Positions 21,126-31,348 of a stretch of 64,000 nt of DNA are shown here, one piece after another (positions within the stretch are counted from its first letter, which is position 1; each line of letters opens with the position of its first letter). The stretch comes from Apodemus sylvaticus (lineage: Eukaryota > Chordata > Mammalia > Rodentia > Muridae): NCBI RefSeq assembly GCF_947179515.1, contig NC_067474.1:95917324-95981323 (forward strand). Reading direction: 5' to 3'. The notes beneath the pieces were generated by a model. The model was not told where the DNA came from and did no database searches. It was given only the letters and a program-made list of their open reading frames with translations. The translations under genes were made by a program, and so were the position numbers.

Positions 21126-21825
21126 GAGGAAGGGAAGGAGGGGGTAAGAAAAAGGGAGCTCTCTAACATGGAATCTTATCTTACTTGTCCTCTTCCCATT
21201 CAGCCCATTTCCATAACTCTTAGCCTTCCAAACCCTTCTCCTGCCTTCCTCTGCCAAATCCGACACTTCCTTCTCAAGTACAGTTGAAGTTCGGGCTGCT
21301 CCTTCAGGTTTAAGTGTAACAGATCGTAACACACCTGCCTTCCCCAAAGCTGGCAATGTACAGCTTTATCCTATGACCCAGTCCTCAAATACACTCTTGT
21401 AGCCTGAATGTTTTTTGTTTTTATTTAGTCTAATTCCACTAATAAGGTTCTCAACTTCCCTGAAGGAAACGACCACAACTTCTGCATCTTTTATACCCAG
21501 TACTCAATACAAATCAAGTGTCTGTTATCTTAATTGTCTTTGAAAATTAGAGCAAATGCTATTGTGGCTACTTGAAGGTTCACCAAATAAATTGATAATT
21601 TTTAAAGTCTGTTTGTAGAGACTTTAACCAGCCATATTTCACACAGCAGTATGTTCTCATCAAGGTCAATTTGACACACTTGTATTAAAGTAAATTGTCA
21701 CTGCCACTTTGATCAAGTAACATCAGTGTTATTAGACTTTACAAGAGTGCATGCTGATTTTCAATTACAACAGTTTCCCTTATCTTTGTTGAGATCATAA
21801 AAAGAGAAAGTAGCATAAGAATATG
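21126..21825. other. Unassigned non-coding DNA
   Basis: A GGAAGG-rich stretch at 21122-21160 is followed by A/T-rich single-copy-like sequence. No gene. Confidence 0.4.
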
Positions 21826-21902
21826 TTGTATGGCTGTGGGGGGGAAGAGGGTGCTTCAGCAGGCTCAAGCCAAGGCACCCCTTCCCCCCCCCCAGGGACA
21901 AC

Positions 21903-21927
21903 ACAAACACACACACACACACACACA
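21903..21927. repeat. (CA)n microsatellite in the LTR
   Basis: About 12 CA units within the LTR 3' end, next to a run of C. Confidence 0.93.
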
Positions 21928-22174
21928 AAGGTATAGTATAGAATAGAGTTTATTTAGGACATGGGGACGGAAGTTAAGGGAGTAGTAGAGGCAGAAAAAG
22001 GCAGAGAGAAGGAGAGAGTGGAGAAGTAGAGGCTGGCCATGACTACGTGAAGAGAAGGGGGTAAGGGAATGGGGAGAGAGGAGAGCCCAAGAGGACAAGA
22101 GGCAAGGAGAGAAGAGAGTAAAAGACAAGAGAGAGAGGAGGGGCCAAGCAACCCCTTTTATAGTGGGCCAGGCC

Positions 22175-22246
22175 TACCTGGCTGTTGCCAGGTAACTGTG
22201 GGGAGGGGCATACCTGGATGGTGCCAGGTAACTGTGGGGGTGGAGT
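22175..22246 (-). repeat. U3 tandem duplication, 36 bp x 2
   Basis: Two adjacent 36-bp copies (22175-22210, 22211-22246), each containing GCCAGGTAACTGTGGGG. They are placed just upstream of the LTR TATA box, where retroviral enhancer repeats usually lie. Confidence 0.88.
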
Positions 22247-22571
22247 CCAGACAGAGTACCAATAGGAACTGCCTATGGGGAATTGTCTTAGCACAGTAAT
22301 ATATCTTAGCATTGGGAAATGAGTGAGCAACGAGTTTTCCCCTTTATTCTTCATGTCATCATATTCCAACAGTTCTGGAGATCTGGCAAGCCAAAAGAAG
22401 AAAGAGAAGCATTTTGGAAGTTACTAGTCCCACTAAGGTAAGTCAATAGGGAAAGGCATATGGTCATAGCAATTTTCCCATACCTTTCTAGGATAGAGCA
22501 ATCTCTAGAACACACTTGCTGAACTTTGGGGGTTTATGCTGAACACTGAGTTGAAATGTCTGTGATCTGGT

Positions 22572-22858
22572 TAGTGTTCACTGTCAACTAGGCAGGCTAT
22601 AGAATTAACTGAGGACCTGTGGGCTTGCCTGTGATGAATTATCTTGATTATGTTCCCTGATCTGAGACTAAACATCCTGTGGGTGGCTCCATTCTCTGGA
22701 CAGAGAATCTTAGGTGGTATAAAATGGTGAAAGCCAGCTGACCATGCCTCCATCCCTGTTTCCTGAGCTGATTGTCCATGCAGTATACCCAACTGCCTCG
22801 AGATCTGCCTTAAGTAGCTTTTATCTGGGTATTTTATCACAACCAAAAAAGATAAAGA
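22572..22858 (+). mobile_element. Rodent interspersed repeat, old copy
   Basis: CACTGTCAACTAGGCAGGCT, GCCTGTGATGAATTATCTTG, ATCCTGTGGGTGGCTCCATT and TGGGTATTTTATCACAACCA follow a widespread rodent repeat. It is related in its 3' end to the copies at 59596 and 61295. Confidence 0.72.
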
Positions 22859-23925
22859 AAAGACACCCTGGCTGTCAAAGAAGAGTTGAAAACTCTTCCA
22901 TTCTAAGGAAGAAATGGAAGCTGACTTCTTTGTGGTTTTAAAATGAAAGGGAGAAGGAAAGACTGAAAGGAGAAGGGGGGTCACCAAGAAGGGTACCTGT
23001 GGATGGGCCTTTGCACCCTTCCTATCTAGAAAAGGTCAGGAGATGACCCAAATAGGCGTGCTGAAAAGAATTTGGAGCAGTTAATAAAGGCTCTGAAATG
23101 TTTAATATGTGTCAGATGACTCTTCCTTGTACAGCCAAATCTCTACCAAGCTACTCAATACATCTTCTGCCGAACTTAGTCTTTATAAAATCCAACCTCT
23201 GCATAGTTCACTCTCAGATTCTTTTCCACCCAGTTAAATCCCTTTCTGATTCAATATGTGAATCAATTCAAATTCAATCTAATTCTGACTGACTTCAACT
23301 AAATTCTATTCTTCTGAGTTCTCTAAACTAAATTTAACTCTACTTACAGATGATCTGTGTGGGTGTAGGGTTTTTTAGAATTTAAAGAGGTCCTATTTGG
23401 AATTCCAAGATCTCATCTTCTAGGCTGTAGCAACATAGACTGAAGAAAAATGTGAATGCATTTGTTAGCGATAACTATCGCAATGATTTTTCTGTGACTG
23501 CAAAAGTCCTGTGGCAATTTTTATATCAGAGGAACAGAAGTTCCCAATTGATGTGGCACGCTTTGCTCAAAGTTCGGACCATATGAGGGGCAGGGATACT
23601 TGTGAACTGCTCGACTCCAAAGTTATCCATGCTAGTGGAAAAATAGCTCCCACCTAAGATGAGATCTCTTCATATCAGAAGAAATAGAAATCACTTTGGT
23701 GCTATCATTGATGCTAAGACTAAAAACCTTCATAGAAACCCAAAGGACTCATCCCTAAATTATATGCTAAATAGCCTAACCGTGGCATTAAGCAAGTAGA
23801 AAAAAAAACTGTTATCATTAGGAAATGAATGCTAAACAGTACTGATAGTGGCAGGCAGACATTACTTTAGATTGAGCCTTTATATTAGTCCCCAGCAGTA
23901 CAGATCAAAGAAAATGGAATTCAAG
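22859..23925. other. Unassigned, mostly single-copy DNA
   Basis: No gene or clear repeat is recognised. CAAT/AATT-rich sequence lies at 23230-23340, with near-repeats of AATTCAATCTAATTC. Confidence 0.4.
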
Positions 23926-25015
23926 AAATGTGTTTTTCTGGCAAAGACACAGATTGAAAGTTTAAAAATACAAAAATCAATTTATCCAGCAAATGGAACT
24001 CAAGGACAATTTAGAGTAACTATTCTGATATCTGCTAAAACAGACTTCAACCCAAAAATCACCCAGAAGAGATAATTAGAATCATTATGTGTTGATAAAA
24101 TTTCTCAAAAATATATAATAACTGTAAATATGTATGCAATAAGCACAGGACTTCTAATTCTATACAATGGACATGGACACCAATGGTCATAAGAGGTCAG
24201 ACAGGTATAGTAAAGAGTAGGTGACCTCAGTGCTTTATGGTCATCCAAACTGAAACATCAACAAAGGAACTTCAGAATTAATCCATAGCCTAGACGAACT
24301 GCATTTAACAAATATCTACAAAATATCCCATTTAATAAGTGTGGAATGCACTTTTTTTGCATCCCATAAATTTTTTCTCTAAAATAGACCACATTCTAGG
24401 CCACAAAGTAACTCTTAACAATATATCAAAAATAGAAATAACTTATTGTATCTTATCAGATCATAAAACAATAAAAGTAAGAATCAATAGCAAGAGAAAT
24501 CATTGAAACTACAACACTATTTTGAAACTGGTCTTTGGAATGATCAATGAGTCATTAAGGAAATCAGGAATAATTTCTATCATCAAATGAAAATGAACGC
24601 ACAACTTACCTGGACCTCTGGGGTGCAGCAGATACAGTTCTAAGAGAAATTCATAAATACAAATGTTTTCATTTAAAAATATATATATTCTGAAAGAGCT
24701 CAAATAAATAACCTAATGATGAACCTCAAACTCTTAGAAAAGCAAGAGCAACTCAAACCTTCAAGGAACAGATAACAAAGACTAATAAAGGTCAAGGAAG
24801 AAATGAGTGAAACAGAGACTCAATGTATAATACAGAGAATCAATGAAACGAAGATGTGATATCTATAGATACAGACATATAGATAGATAGATATACATAC
24901 ATACATAACTATATACATACATATACATATCAAGCTCTTAGGCAAACAAACCAGAGAACAGCCAAATTAATAAAATGGAAAATTTAACATCAAGATTAAA
25001 ACATTTATAAACATA
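23926..25015 (+). mobile_element. Ancient L1 ORF2 fragment (endonuclease to early RT)
   Basis: The order of landmarks follows L1 ORF2: GCAAATGGAACTCAAGGACA, TAAAACAGACTTCAACCCAA, TAATAACTGTAAATATGTAT, ATAGACCACATTCTAGGCCA, GGTGCAGCAGATACAGTTCT, CTCAAATAAATAACCTAATG. A microsatellite lies within it at 24880-24928. All frames are broken; it predates the mouse-rat split by its divergence. Confidence 0.82.
24880..24928. repeat. (GATA)n/(CATA)n tract
   Basis: AGATAGATAGATATACATAC tetramers inside the ancient L1. Confidence 0.9.
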
Positions 25016-25087
25016 ATAGTTTTCAACATTCCTTCTGCCTATAGTAAATAATCTATGTTCTTGTTATCTAGTAAGTGCTAGGTGTCT

Positions 25088-25486
25088 TTGTTAGGGTTTC
25101 TATTGCTACAGTGAAACACCATGACCAAAAAGTTAGTTAGGGAGGAAAGAGTTAATTGGGCTTACACTTCCACAGTACTGTTCATAGTTGACAAAAAATC
25201 AAGACAGGAATTCAAATAGAGCAGGTTTCTAGAGGCAGGGGCTGATGCAGAGGCCATGGAGGAGTGCTGCTTACTGACTTGCTCTCCATGACATTTTTAT
25301 AGAACCCAGGACCATCAGCCTAGGGATGGCACGACACACAATAGACTGGGCAATGCCACATCAATCACTAATTAAGAGAATGCCTTACTGCTGGATCTTA
25401 TGGAAGCATTTTCTCAATTAAAGTTCCCTCTTTTCAGATAGTGCTAGTTTGTGTCAAGCTGACTTAAGACCAGCCAGCACAACAGG
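25088..25486 (-). mobile_element. Rodent interspersed repeat, full-length, antisense
   Basis: It starts TCTTTGTTAGGGTTTCTATT, runs through GAAACACCATGACCAAAAAG, GGGCTGATGCAGAGGCCATG, TATAGAACCCAGGACCATCA and AAGAGAATGCCTTACTGCTG, and ends GTGTCAAGCTGACTTAAGAC. It is one of the most complete copies and helps define both ends of the family (compare 59596-59998, opposite strand). Confidence 0.87.
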
Positions 25487-25520
25487 TATTCATTTAACCA
25501 ATTTTTTTTCAATTATGAAC

Positions 25521-25522
<2 letters not shown>

Positions 25523-25557
<35 letters not shown>
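25523..25557. repeat. (TG)n microsatellite
   Basis: About 17 TG units at the 3' side of the reverse B3 that follows. Confidence 0.97.
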
Positions 25558-25559
<2 letters not shown>

Positions 25560-25670
25560 GCATGTATGCATGTGTGTAGTTCCTGTAGAGGCCATAAGAG
25601 GTCATCAGATGCCTCAGAGTCACAGGCAATTGTAAACCACCTAATAGTTGTGCTGGGAATCAAACTTGAG

Positions 25671-25672
<2 letters not shown>
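25558..25672 (-). mobile_element. B3 SINE, antisense, truncated
   Basis: AGAGGCCATAAGAGGTCATC, CAATTGTAAACCACCTAATA and GTGCTGGGAATCAAACTTGA are reverse B3 landmarks. The expected 5' end of the element is missing and a second TG array begins there. Confidence 0.78.
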
Positions 25673-25723
<51 letters not shown>

Positions 25724-25729
25724 TGTGTT
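25673..25729. repeat. (TG)n microsatellite
   Basis: About 28 GT units with one TATG interruption, replacing the head of the B3. Confidence 0.97.
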
Positions 25730-26295
25730 GATATGTAAACAATCCTAAAGTACAAATGAGTCTAACCGCCGACTAGAGAACTCTGGGCAAGAATACACAC
25801 ATGAGAAGAGAGTTCTCGAATGACGGTCAGGGTTATGACATGAAATGTCATCCCTCATCGCCTAGACAGTGTCAGACCAGCTGAGTGAGGATGGATAGGC
25901 AGAGATGAAGAAACAGAGGTTACCATTCCTTTGGCAGTTTTGAAAACTAATAAAAGTTGTATAGTGTTGTAAGACCTCATTGTTTTATATAGAAATATGT
26001 TCATGGTTCATTCTCAACAAATATGATCATCGGCCTCCACAAATTCCAGTGTAAAGAGCCCTTTCAGCATATCATAAATCTGAACTTGCCAGGACCAAGG
26101 AGCTGAAAAGAAAGAGGTCCTCTCACAGAATACTAATGTTGACTGTTTTAACCATTAAAGCACACATACAGTAATATATGTGTGGGTGTTAAGACATATT
26201 TAAACACACACACAAATACACACACATCCTGATTTTTGTTTTAGACTATATGCTGTTCCTTTTCCTTTCTTTCTATTTTGGTTATTGCTTAACTT
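25730..26295. other. Unassigned non-coding DNA
   Basis: No gene or recognised repeat; a short (CA)n lies at 26205-26226. Confidence 0.4.
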
Positions 26296-26320
26296 AAAAA
26301 AAAAAAAAAAAAAAAAAAAA
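26296..26320. repeat. Poly(A) tract, A25
   Basis: An uninterrupted A25 tract. It may be the tail of an eroded retroposon to its left, but no element body is recognised. Confidence 0.95.
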
Positions 26321-26328
26321 CAGATTTG

Positions 26329-26449
26329 AGCTAGAGATGGCTCAGAGGTTAAAATCATGTACCTCACACTGAGGACCTGAGTTTGGTTCCTGGTACCCAC
26401 GTGTGTTAGTTCACAGCTGTCCAGCACTCCCTCTGGCTTCTCTGGGTAC

Positions 26450-26451
<2 letters not shown>
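26329..26451 (+). mobile_element. B2/B3-type SINE
   Basis: GAGCTAGAGATGGCTCAGAG, then GAGGACCTGAGTTTGGTTCC and GGTACCCACGTGTGTTAGTT, followed by a (CA)n tail. The A and B boxes are recognisable. Confidence 0.85.

Positions 26452-26480
<29 letters not shown>
26452..26480. repeat. (CA)n microsatellite
   Basis: About 14 CA units forming the SINE tail. Confidence 0.97.
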
Positions 26481-26482
<2 letters not shown>

Positions 26483-27449
26483 TAAAATCATTTTTTAAAG
26501 TTTTTTCCCACGTCAGTTTTAATGGTTATAATGACTTCCCACAGAAAATTGGGAAGAAAGCACAAAGATTTTCCCTTCACAACCCTTACCTGAGATGCAG
26601 TCTCCTCACAAGGGTAATCTGATGCAGGGTGCTACATTAGTTACAATTGACAATGAAATATACATTACAGAATAGTTTTAGCACCCTGAAAGTCCCGTTG
26701 CACTACTTTCTATTGGCCAATCAGCTTTATCTTAACAAGAAGAAACTAGGTTTCTAGTCCTGAGCTCTGATGTTTTAAGTTCAATAGAAACCGAAGATTC
26801 ATCACTGCATATACTAGGTGTACAGAGACCACTGGAATCACCCCTTCTCAGATCAGACACAAATATTCTCAAGGATAAATTGTCTTTGATTCTAAAAATA
26901 AATGAGAGAATAGACTAAGCCTGCCTGGAAAGGCATCAGATGGGTAGGTGGGGAGGTATCTCTCAGGTAATTCGAGATTCACATGCTAAACAGTGCATGC
27001 ACAACACAGGAATACAAAAACCACGCAGAGCCAAGCATCCATGGAGTGGCCCCAGAAGAGCTATCACTCCATTGCCAAGGGCTCTGAAATAAGACCAAGA
27101 AAGGGGCTTTCTAGCTTGAGGTCATCAAAACATTGTTACAACAAGAACCAGATTCCCCGCAGTGTTCTTGGAAGACCACAGTGCACTCTTAGAAGGGGAC
27201 ACTTCCTTTGCTAAAAGCCAGCCTCATTCCTTCCCACAGATCTGATTTCCTGCTGAAGACGGAAGGTAAAGTGGCCTAGGCATTGGGTGACCCAAAGGAA
27301 ACTCACTGCTGGAGGTAAAATTGATACCAGTGACCCAACATTCTGGAGAGGCAACTAGGAAAAGGAAGCACACCCACTTTCCTACCCAGGTACCTTCAGT
27401 ACCTGTCAACCGAAGGGGAAGATATAGAATTAAAGGGTAGCCTTAAGGT
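26481..27449. other. Single-copy-like DNA with an overlapping CCAAT palindrome
   Basis: No gene or repeat is recognised. The palindrome ATTGGCCAAT (26712-26721) gives CCAAT boxes on both strands, next to CAGC. The open frame at 26993-27214 has no known pattern. Confidence 0.4.
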
Positions 27450-27996
27450 GTGACCTCAGAGTGGCCTGAAGGTGTGACCTCAGAGTGGGCTGATAATGTA
27501 GCTCAGAGAGACCTGATAGTGAGACCTTAGAGTGGACTGTAGGAGTGACCTCAGACTGAGATGATAGTGTGACCTCAGAGTGGGCTGTAGGTGTGATCTC
27601 AGAGTGGACTGTAGGAGTGACCTCAGGCTGAGATGATAGTGTGACCTCAGAGTGGACTGTAGGAGTGACCTCAGACTGAGATGATAGTGTGACCTCAGAG
27701 TGGGCTGTAGGAGTGATCTCAGAGTGGACTGTAGGAGTGACCTCACTGAGATGATAGTGTGACCTCAGAGTGGACTGTAGGAGTGACCTCAGACTGAGAT
27801 GATAGTGTGACCTCAGAGTGGGCTGTAGGAGTGATCTCAGAGTGGACTGTAGGAGTGACCTCACTGAGATGATAGTGTGACCTCAGAGTGGACTGTAGGA
27901 GTGACCTCAGACTGAGATGATAGTGTGACCTCAAAGTGGGCTGTAGGTGTGATCTCAGAGAGACCTGAAAGTGAGACCTCAGAGTGGCCTAAACCA
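27450..27996 (+). repeat. Higher-order minisatellite, 24-bp monomers
   Basis: About 22-23 tandem monomers of 24 bp (two are 22 bp), most beginning GTGACCTCAGA. A five-monomer block recurs four times: 27521-27640 (120 bp), 27641-27758 (118 bp), 27759-27876 (118 bp) and a variant starting 27877. The second and third blocks differ at almost no position, so they arose by recent unequal exchange. Nearly every monomer carries TGACCT, the reverse of the nuclear-receptor half-site AGGTCA. The multiple reverse-strand open frames here are by-products of the repeat and should not be read as protein. Confidence 0.97.
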
Positions 27997-28952
27997 TAAT
28001 GCCTTTGCTCCAGCAAATTCCCAAGTACCAAATATCCCTCACTGATTTTCCCATTTCACAGTCACAACTCTCCATTGTTCTTGTTAACTGGAGACAGAAT
28101 CACCAACAATGAATGTGGGGTGGGGGTTGTTTTGTTTTTGTTTTTTCATGCCTTTGTTTACAGCTAGCAGTGCAGTCTTGTGTTTTAAAAAAAAGATTTT
28201 CTCCTTTCCATTACCTTGATGATAAAGATCATTATCACCCCTTCAAAAGAAAAATTCTGTACCAAAGATGAAAATACTTCGCGGAGAGAAGGCTCTTCCC
28301 TGTTTTTGAAAGCAAACAGTGAAGAACATGATTTCCCCCATTTTCTGGTCTAAGTATGGGATGACGAAAAGTGGGATCACTCAAATAACTCAGATTGCCC
28401 TCGCCTCCTCCCCTCACCCTCCTCCCTCCCCGAACAATAATACGGGGAACTCTTCCTTCTGCAGCTCGGAGGAAGCACGTGTCTCTAATTAGTGGGCAAG
28501 AGCAGCTGAGGTAACTATTCTGGCAGCTGAGAAATTGCCTGATTTCTGTTTGTGAAGGTTGCCACCTACCGAGGAGCCCGCAACACTGCAGCTGGCTAGA
28601 AAAGAAGGGCGTAGGATAGGGAACCCGCAGGGTGAGAATAATACCTAGGGGCGTGGTGGGTGGAGCCCACCTGGCACGCAGGATGGAGTTGTGGATCTGA
28701 GAGGGCTCAGGTGGGAAACTGCATGCGGGAGAGGTCTACCTGAGCCTACAGGGCTCCGTGGAGCTTATCCAAAGGGTTGAGGCTTGCATGTGAAGCGGAA
28801 GTCAGTGGATACAAACATGGAGGTAAGAAAATAATGGCTGACCCCAGGCGGTGGCAGCGCTGGCCATAGAAGACCATTTTCCCTAATAATTTGTATTAAA
28901 TGAGATTTGATCCAGAGAGCTTTGCAGGATAAATTATGATTTTCCCCCAAAT
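27997..28952. other. Single-copy block with regulatory-type motifs
   Basis: No repeat is recognised over about 950 bp. 28476-28481 is a CACGTG E-box and 28486-28492 a TAATTAG homeodomain site. The stretch 28545-28720 is relatively GC-rich and carries GGGGCGTGGTGGGTGGAG. It is a candidate enhancer. Confidence 0.45.
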
Positions 28953-29040
<88 letters not shown>

Positions 29041-29056
29041 GGGGGGGGGAGAGAGA
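28953..29056. repeat. (GA)n tract with a G10+ interruption
   Basis: About 100 bp of GA dinucleotides, interrupted near 29040 by a run of G. This is a perfect polypurine mirror repeat able in principle to form H-DNA. Confidence 0.98.
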
Positions 29057-29646
29057 AATGGTTGAAGGCTACTGCGGCCTGACTAAACAAGTGTCCAGCA
29101 ATTAAGAACCAATATGCAGGTAAAGATGCCCCTGGAGGAGGCACAGGGGTCTTTGAGCTCATAAACACTAGGGAACCTGGAATGTTAAACACACAGGGCA
29201 GTTCCTGCAAAGGAAGGGATGGATGTACAGCCTGCTACCTGCCCAGAGCTCTGGAAGCAGATGTGGTTGATAACACAGTGACCTTTGTGCTATCTGAGCG
29301 AGCTGGAGACCACACCAGGTCCTCCCCGAGACTCCGATCATGAGCCTGCTTTTCTCGGTCAGTCTACAGACTCATCTCCTTGGAATGTGTCACTTGTACT
29401 TTACAAAGGATTTCAGTGCAGTCACTCCAATCTTTATTTAGCTAACTTCGTTCCTGAAGGAGGCTTGCGTGGGCTTCACTGTGCACATATAACCAGGAGA
29501 GTTCTCACCAGATCATGTACTGCTTCAATATGTCTAAACTCCTTGGGGTCAGACTCCCTCGGTGTGGACCAATACCAGCTGCTTACTCATGCTGAACGGA
29601 ATTGCCTGCTGAGCGTTATTCTGCTGGATGTGGTGGTTGTAGAGAC
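29057..29646. other. Single-copy-like DNA
   Basis: No repeat is recognised. An open frame at 29285-29704 (139 codons) runs into the following CA repeat. It shows no domain, and I regard it as chance. Confidence 0.4.
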
Positions 29647-29669
29647 CACACACACACACACACACACAC
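29647..29669. repeat. (CA)n microsatellite
   Basis: About 11 CA units. Confidence 0.95.
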
Positions 29670-29679
29670 TGGACAGAAC

Positions 29680-29815
29680 TGGGTACAGTGACTCACACCT
29701 GTGATCCCATGTGTTCAGGATGCTGAAGCAGGATTGAAGTAAATCCCAAGGCCACAATGGACTGCATAGTAAATCCCAGGTCAGCCATGAGTGAGAATTT
29801 GTCCTTAAAAAGGAA
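29680..29815 (+). mobile_element. B1-related SINE, old
   Basis: ACTGGGTACAGTGACTCACA, CCTGTGATCCCATGTGTTCA and GGATGCTGAAGCAGGATTGA follow the B1 order with heavy divergence. Confidence 0.65.
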
Positions 29816-29990
29816 AAGAGATGGCTTAGTGGGTAAGAGCACCAACTGCTCTTCCGAAGGTCATGAGTTCAAATCCCAGCACACACATGGTGGCTCACAA
29901 CCATCTATAAAGAGATCTGACGCCCTCTTCTGGTGTCTGAAGACAGCTACCGTGTACTTACATATAAATAAATCTTTAAAAAAAAATAAA
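29816..29990 (+). mobile_element. B2 SINE
   Basis: AGATGGCTTAGTGGGTAAGA, CTGCTCTTCCGAAGGTCATG, TCACAACCATCTATAAAGAG and GTGTACTTACATATAAATAA mark a full B2. It is flanked by a likely target duplication AAAAAGGAAAA (about 29807 and 29993). Confidence 0.95.
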
Positions 29991-30984
29991 TAAAAAGGAA
30001 AATAAAAAGAACTCTCTATACAGATGGTAAATGTCTTAGCCCTTTGGGATTTGACAGTCACCTCACCTGGTCCTGGCCACCATTTCCCACCAAGCACAAA
30101 GGGCTGGTGGCTGTGGTTCTCAAGAGCCAGCCCTGTCCCCTAAGACATAAAAGGCAGCAACTGGCCCACAGAAGAACGGCCCCACGTTTCTAGACCATCC
30201 TCTTCTTTATAACACTCCATGTTACCTGCGCGAACATTAAGGGAGCTGAGGAGTGGGGAGAGATATCCCTGGGGCCGGCAGAGTGGCAGAGAAAGCATGT
30301 GTGTTAGCAAGGACTCCAAACTCCAGGAAGAGCCTGAGGAAAGACAAACAAGTTAGTCTGGGTGGAAAGAGACAAGCAAGGAGATTTTCACTTAGGAAAC
30401 CATTTTTGGGCCAATACATTGACGCAAGGCTACAGGAGAGTTGTTTATTCAGAAACCTCAGGCCTGGCCCCACTGGGAACAGCCATATTTGTTTGGGCAA
30501 GTCACTTCAATTCTTAGTCTGAAAGAGAAGGCCCTGATCACAATGGCAAGGAACAAATGTCCCTCCGGTGGTTTCCCAGGGTTGCTGTTTGTCTGTCTGT
30601 TTGCCAACACCCATCTTCAGCCTTGTGCGAGGGACCGCACAATGAGGTAAAAGGAAGACAGGGAAGCTAACTACTGGAGCCGCCCTATGCTGTTGGAATG
30701 GCTGGTCCTGAGCTTTCAGATCCCACAGTGGTCATAGGTTCCACTGTGAGCATGGACACGAGGAAAAACTGAAATGCTTTTAAAACTCTTGGCCAGCGTT
30801 GTGGAAGAAGATACGTTCTAATGCAAACTGAATTAACAATTCTACAGAATCCGTGTTAGTGCACCGGGAACCGTCACTGTTCACATGGAATTCCATAAAG
30901 AAGATCACGGCCTTTTCATATCTAATGAACAAACAATCAAAGCACCAATACTCTGGGTTTTGTTTTGCTTCATTTTGTTTTTAG
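29991..30984. other. Single-copy-like DNA
   Basis: No repeat is recognised over about 1 kb. Overlapping open frames on both strands (30237-30522) show no domain signature. Confidence 0.45.
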
Positions 30985-31348
30985 CCATCTTGACACAAGT
31001 TAGAATGCTCTAGGAAGAGAAACCTCAATTGTGAAAATGATTCCATTAGATTGCCTGTGGGCAAGCCTTCAGGACATTTTCTTGATTACTGATTGATGTG
31101 GAGGGCCAGTGTGCTCAGTGCCACCCCCAGGCAGGTGGTCCTGGAATATGTGAGAACCAAAGGGGGAAAGCCACAGGGAACAAGCCAGGGGGCAGCATCT
31201 GCTTCAGTGCCTGCCTCCAGGTTCCTGCTCTGAGTTCCCTCCCTGACTTCCCTTCAAGATGGATTACAAGCTGTAAACTGAAAAACAACATCGAAAACCT
31301 TTCGGTGGTGGTGTCTTATCATAGCAATAATAACTAACCAGGACAGTT
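30985..31348 (+). mobile_element. Rodent interspersed repeat (sense), diverged
   Basis: ATCTTGACACAAGTTAGAAT, TTGATTACTGATTGATGTGG, CTGCCTCCAGGTTCCTGCTC and ATCATAGCAATAATAACTAA correspond to the family seen at 59596-59998. Confidence 0.82.

Larger units (their letters stand above)
21831..22371 (-). mobile_element. Solo LTR (ERVK-like), antisense
   Basis: Read on the minus strand it begins TGTTGGAATATGATGACATG. A duplicated U3 block (22175-22246) precedes the TATA motif (the reverse of CCCCTTTTATAGTGGGCC, 22152-22169). After that comes a CT-rich R/U5 region with AATAAACTCTATTCTATAC (polyadenylation signal, 21935-21960) and a TG-rich end. No gag/pol/env lies next to it, so it is a solo or fragmentary LTR. 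A homopolymer C run and (CA)n lie in its 3' end. The exact 3' boundary is uncertain. Confidence 0.75.

Noticed and set aside
27430..27934. Reverse-strand frames of 63-144 codons with an internal peptide repeat
   Set aside because: The 24-bp monomer is eight codons long, so all its frames stay open together. Repetition of the peptide reflects DNA repetition, not a protein family.
27450..27996. CRISPR-like array
   Set aside because: The repeats are contiguous without unique spacers, and the DNA is mammalian.
28953..29210. Reverse frame with a long Leu-Ser repeat next to a plausible non-repeat tail
   Set aside because: Produced by the (GA)n tract. The flanking part has no conserved features.
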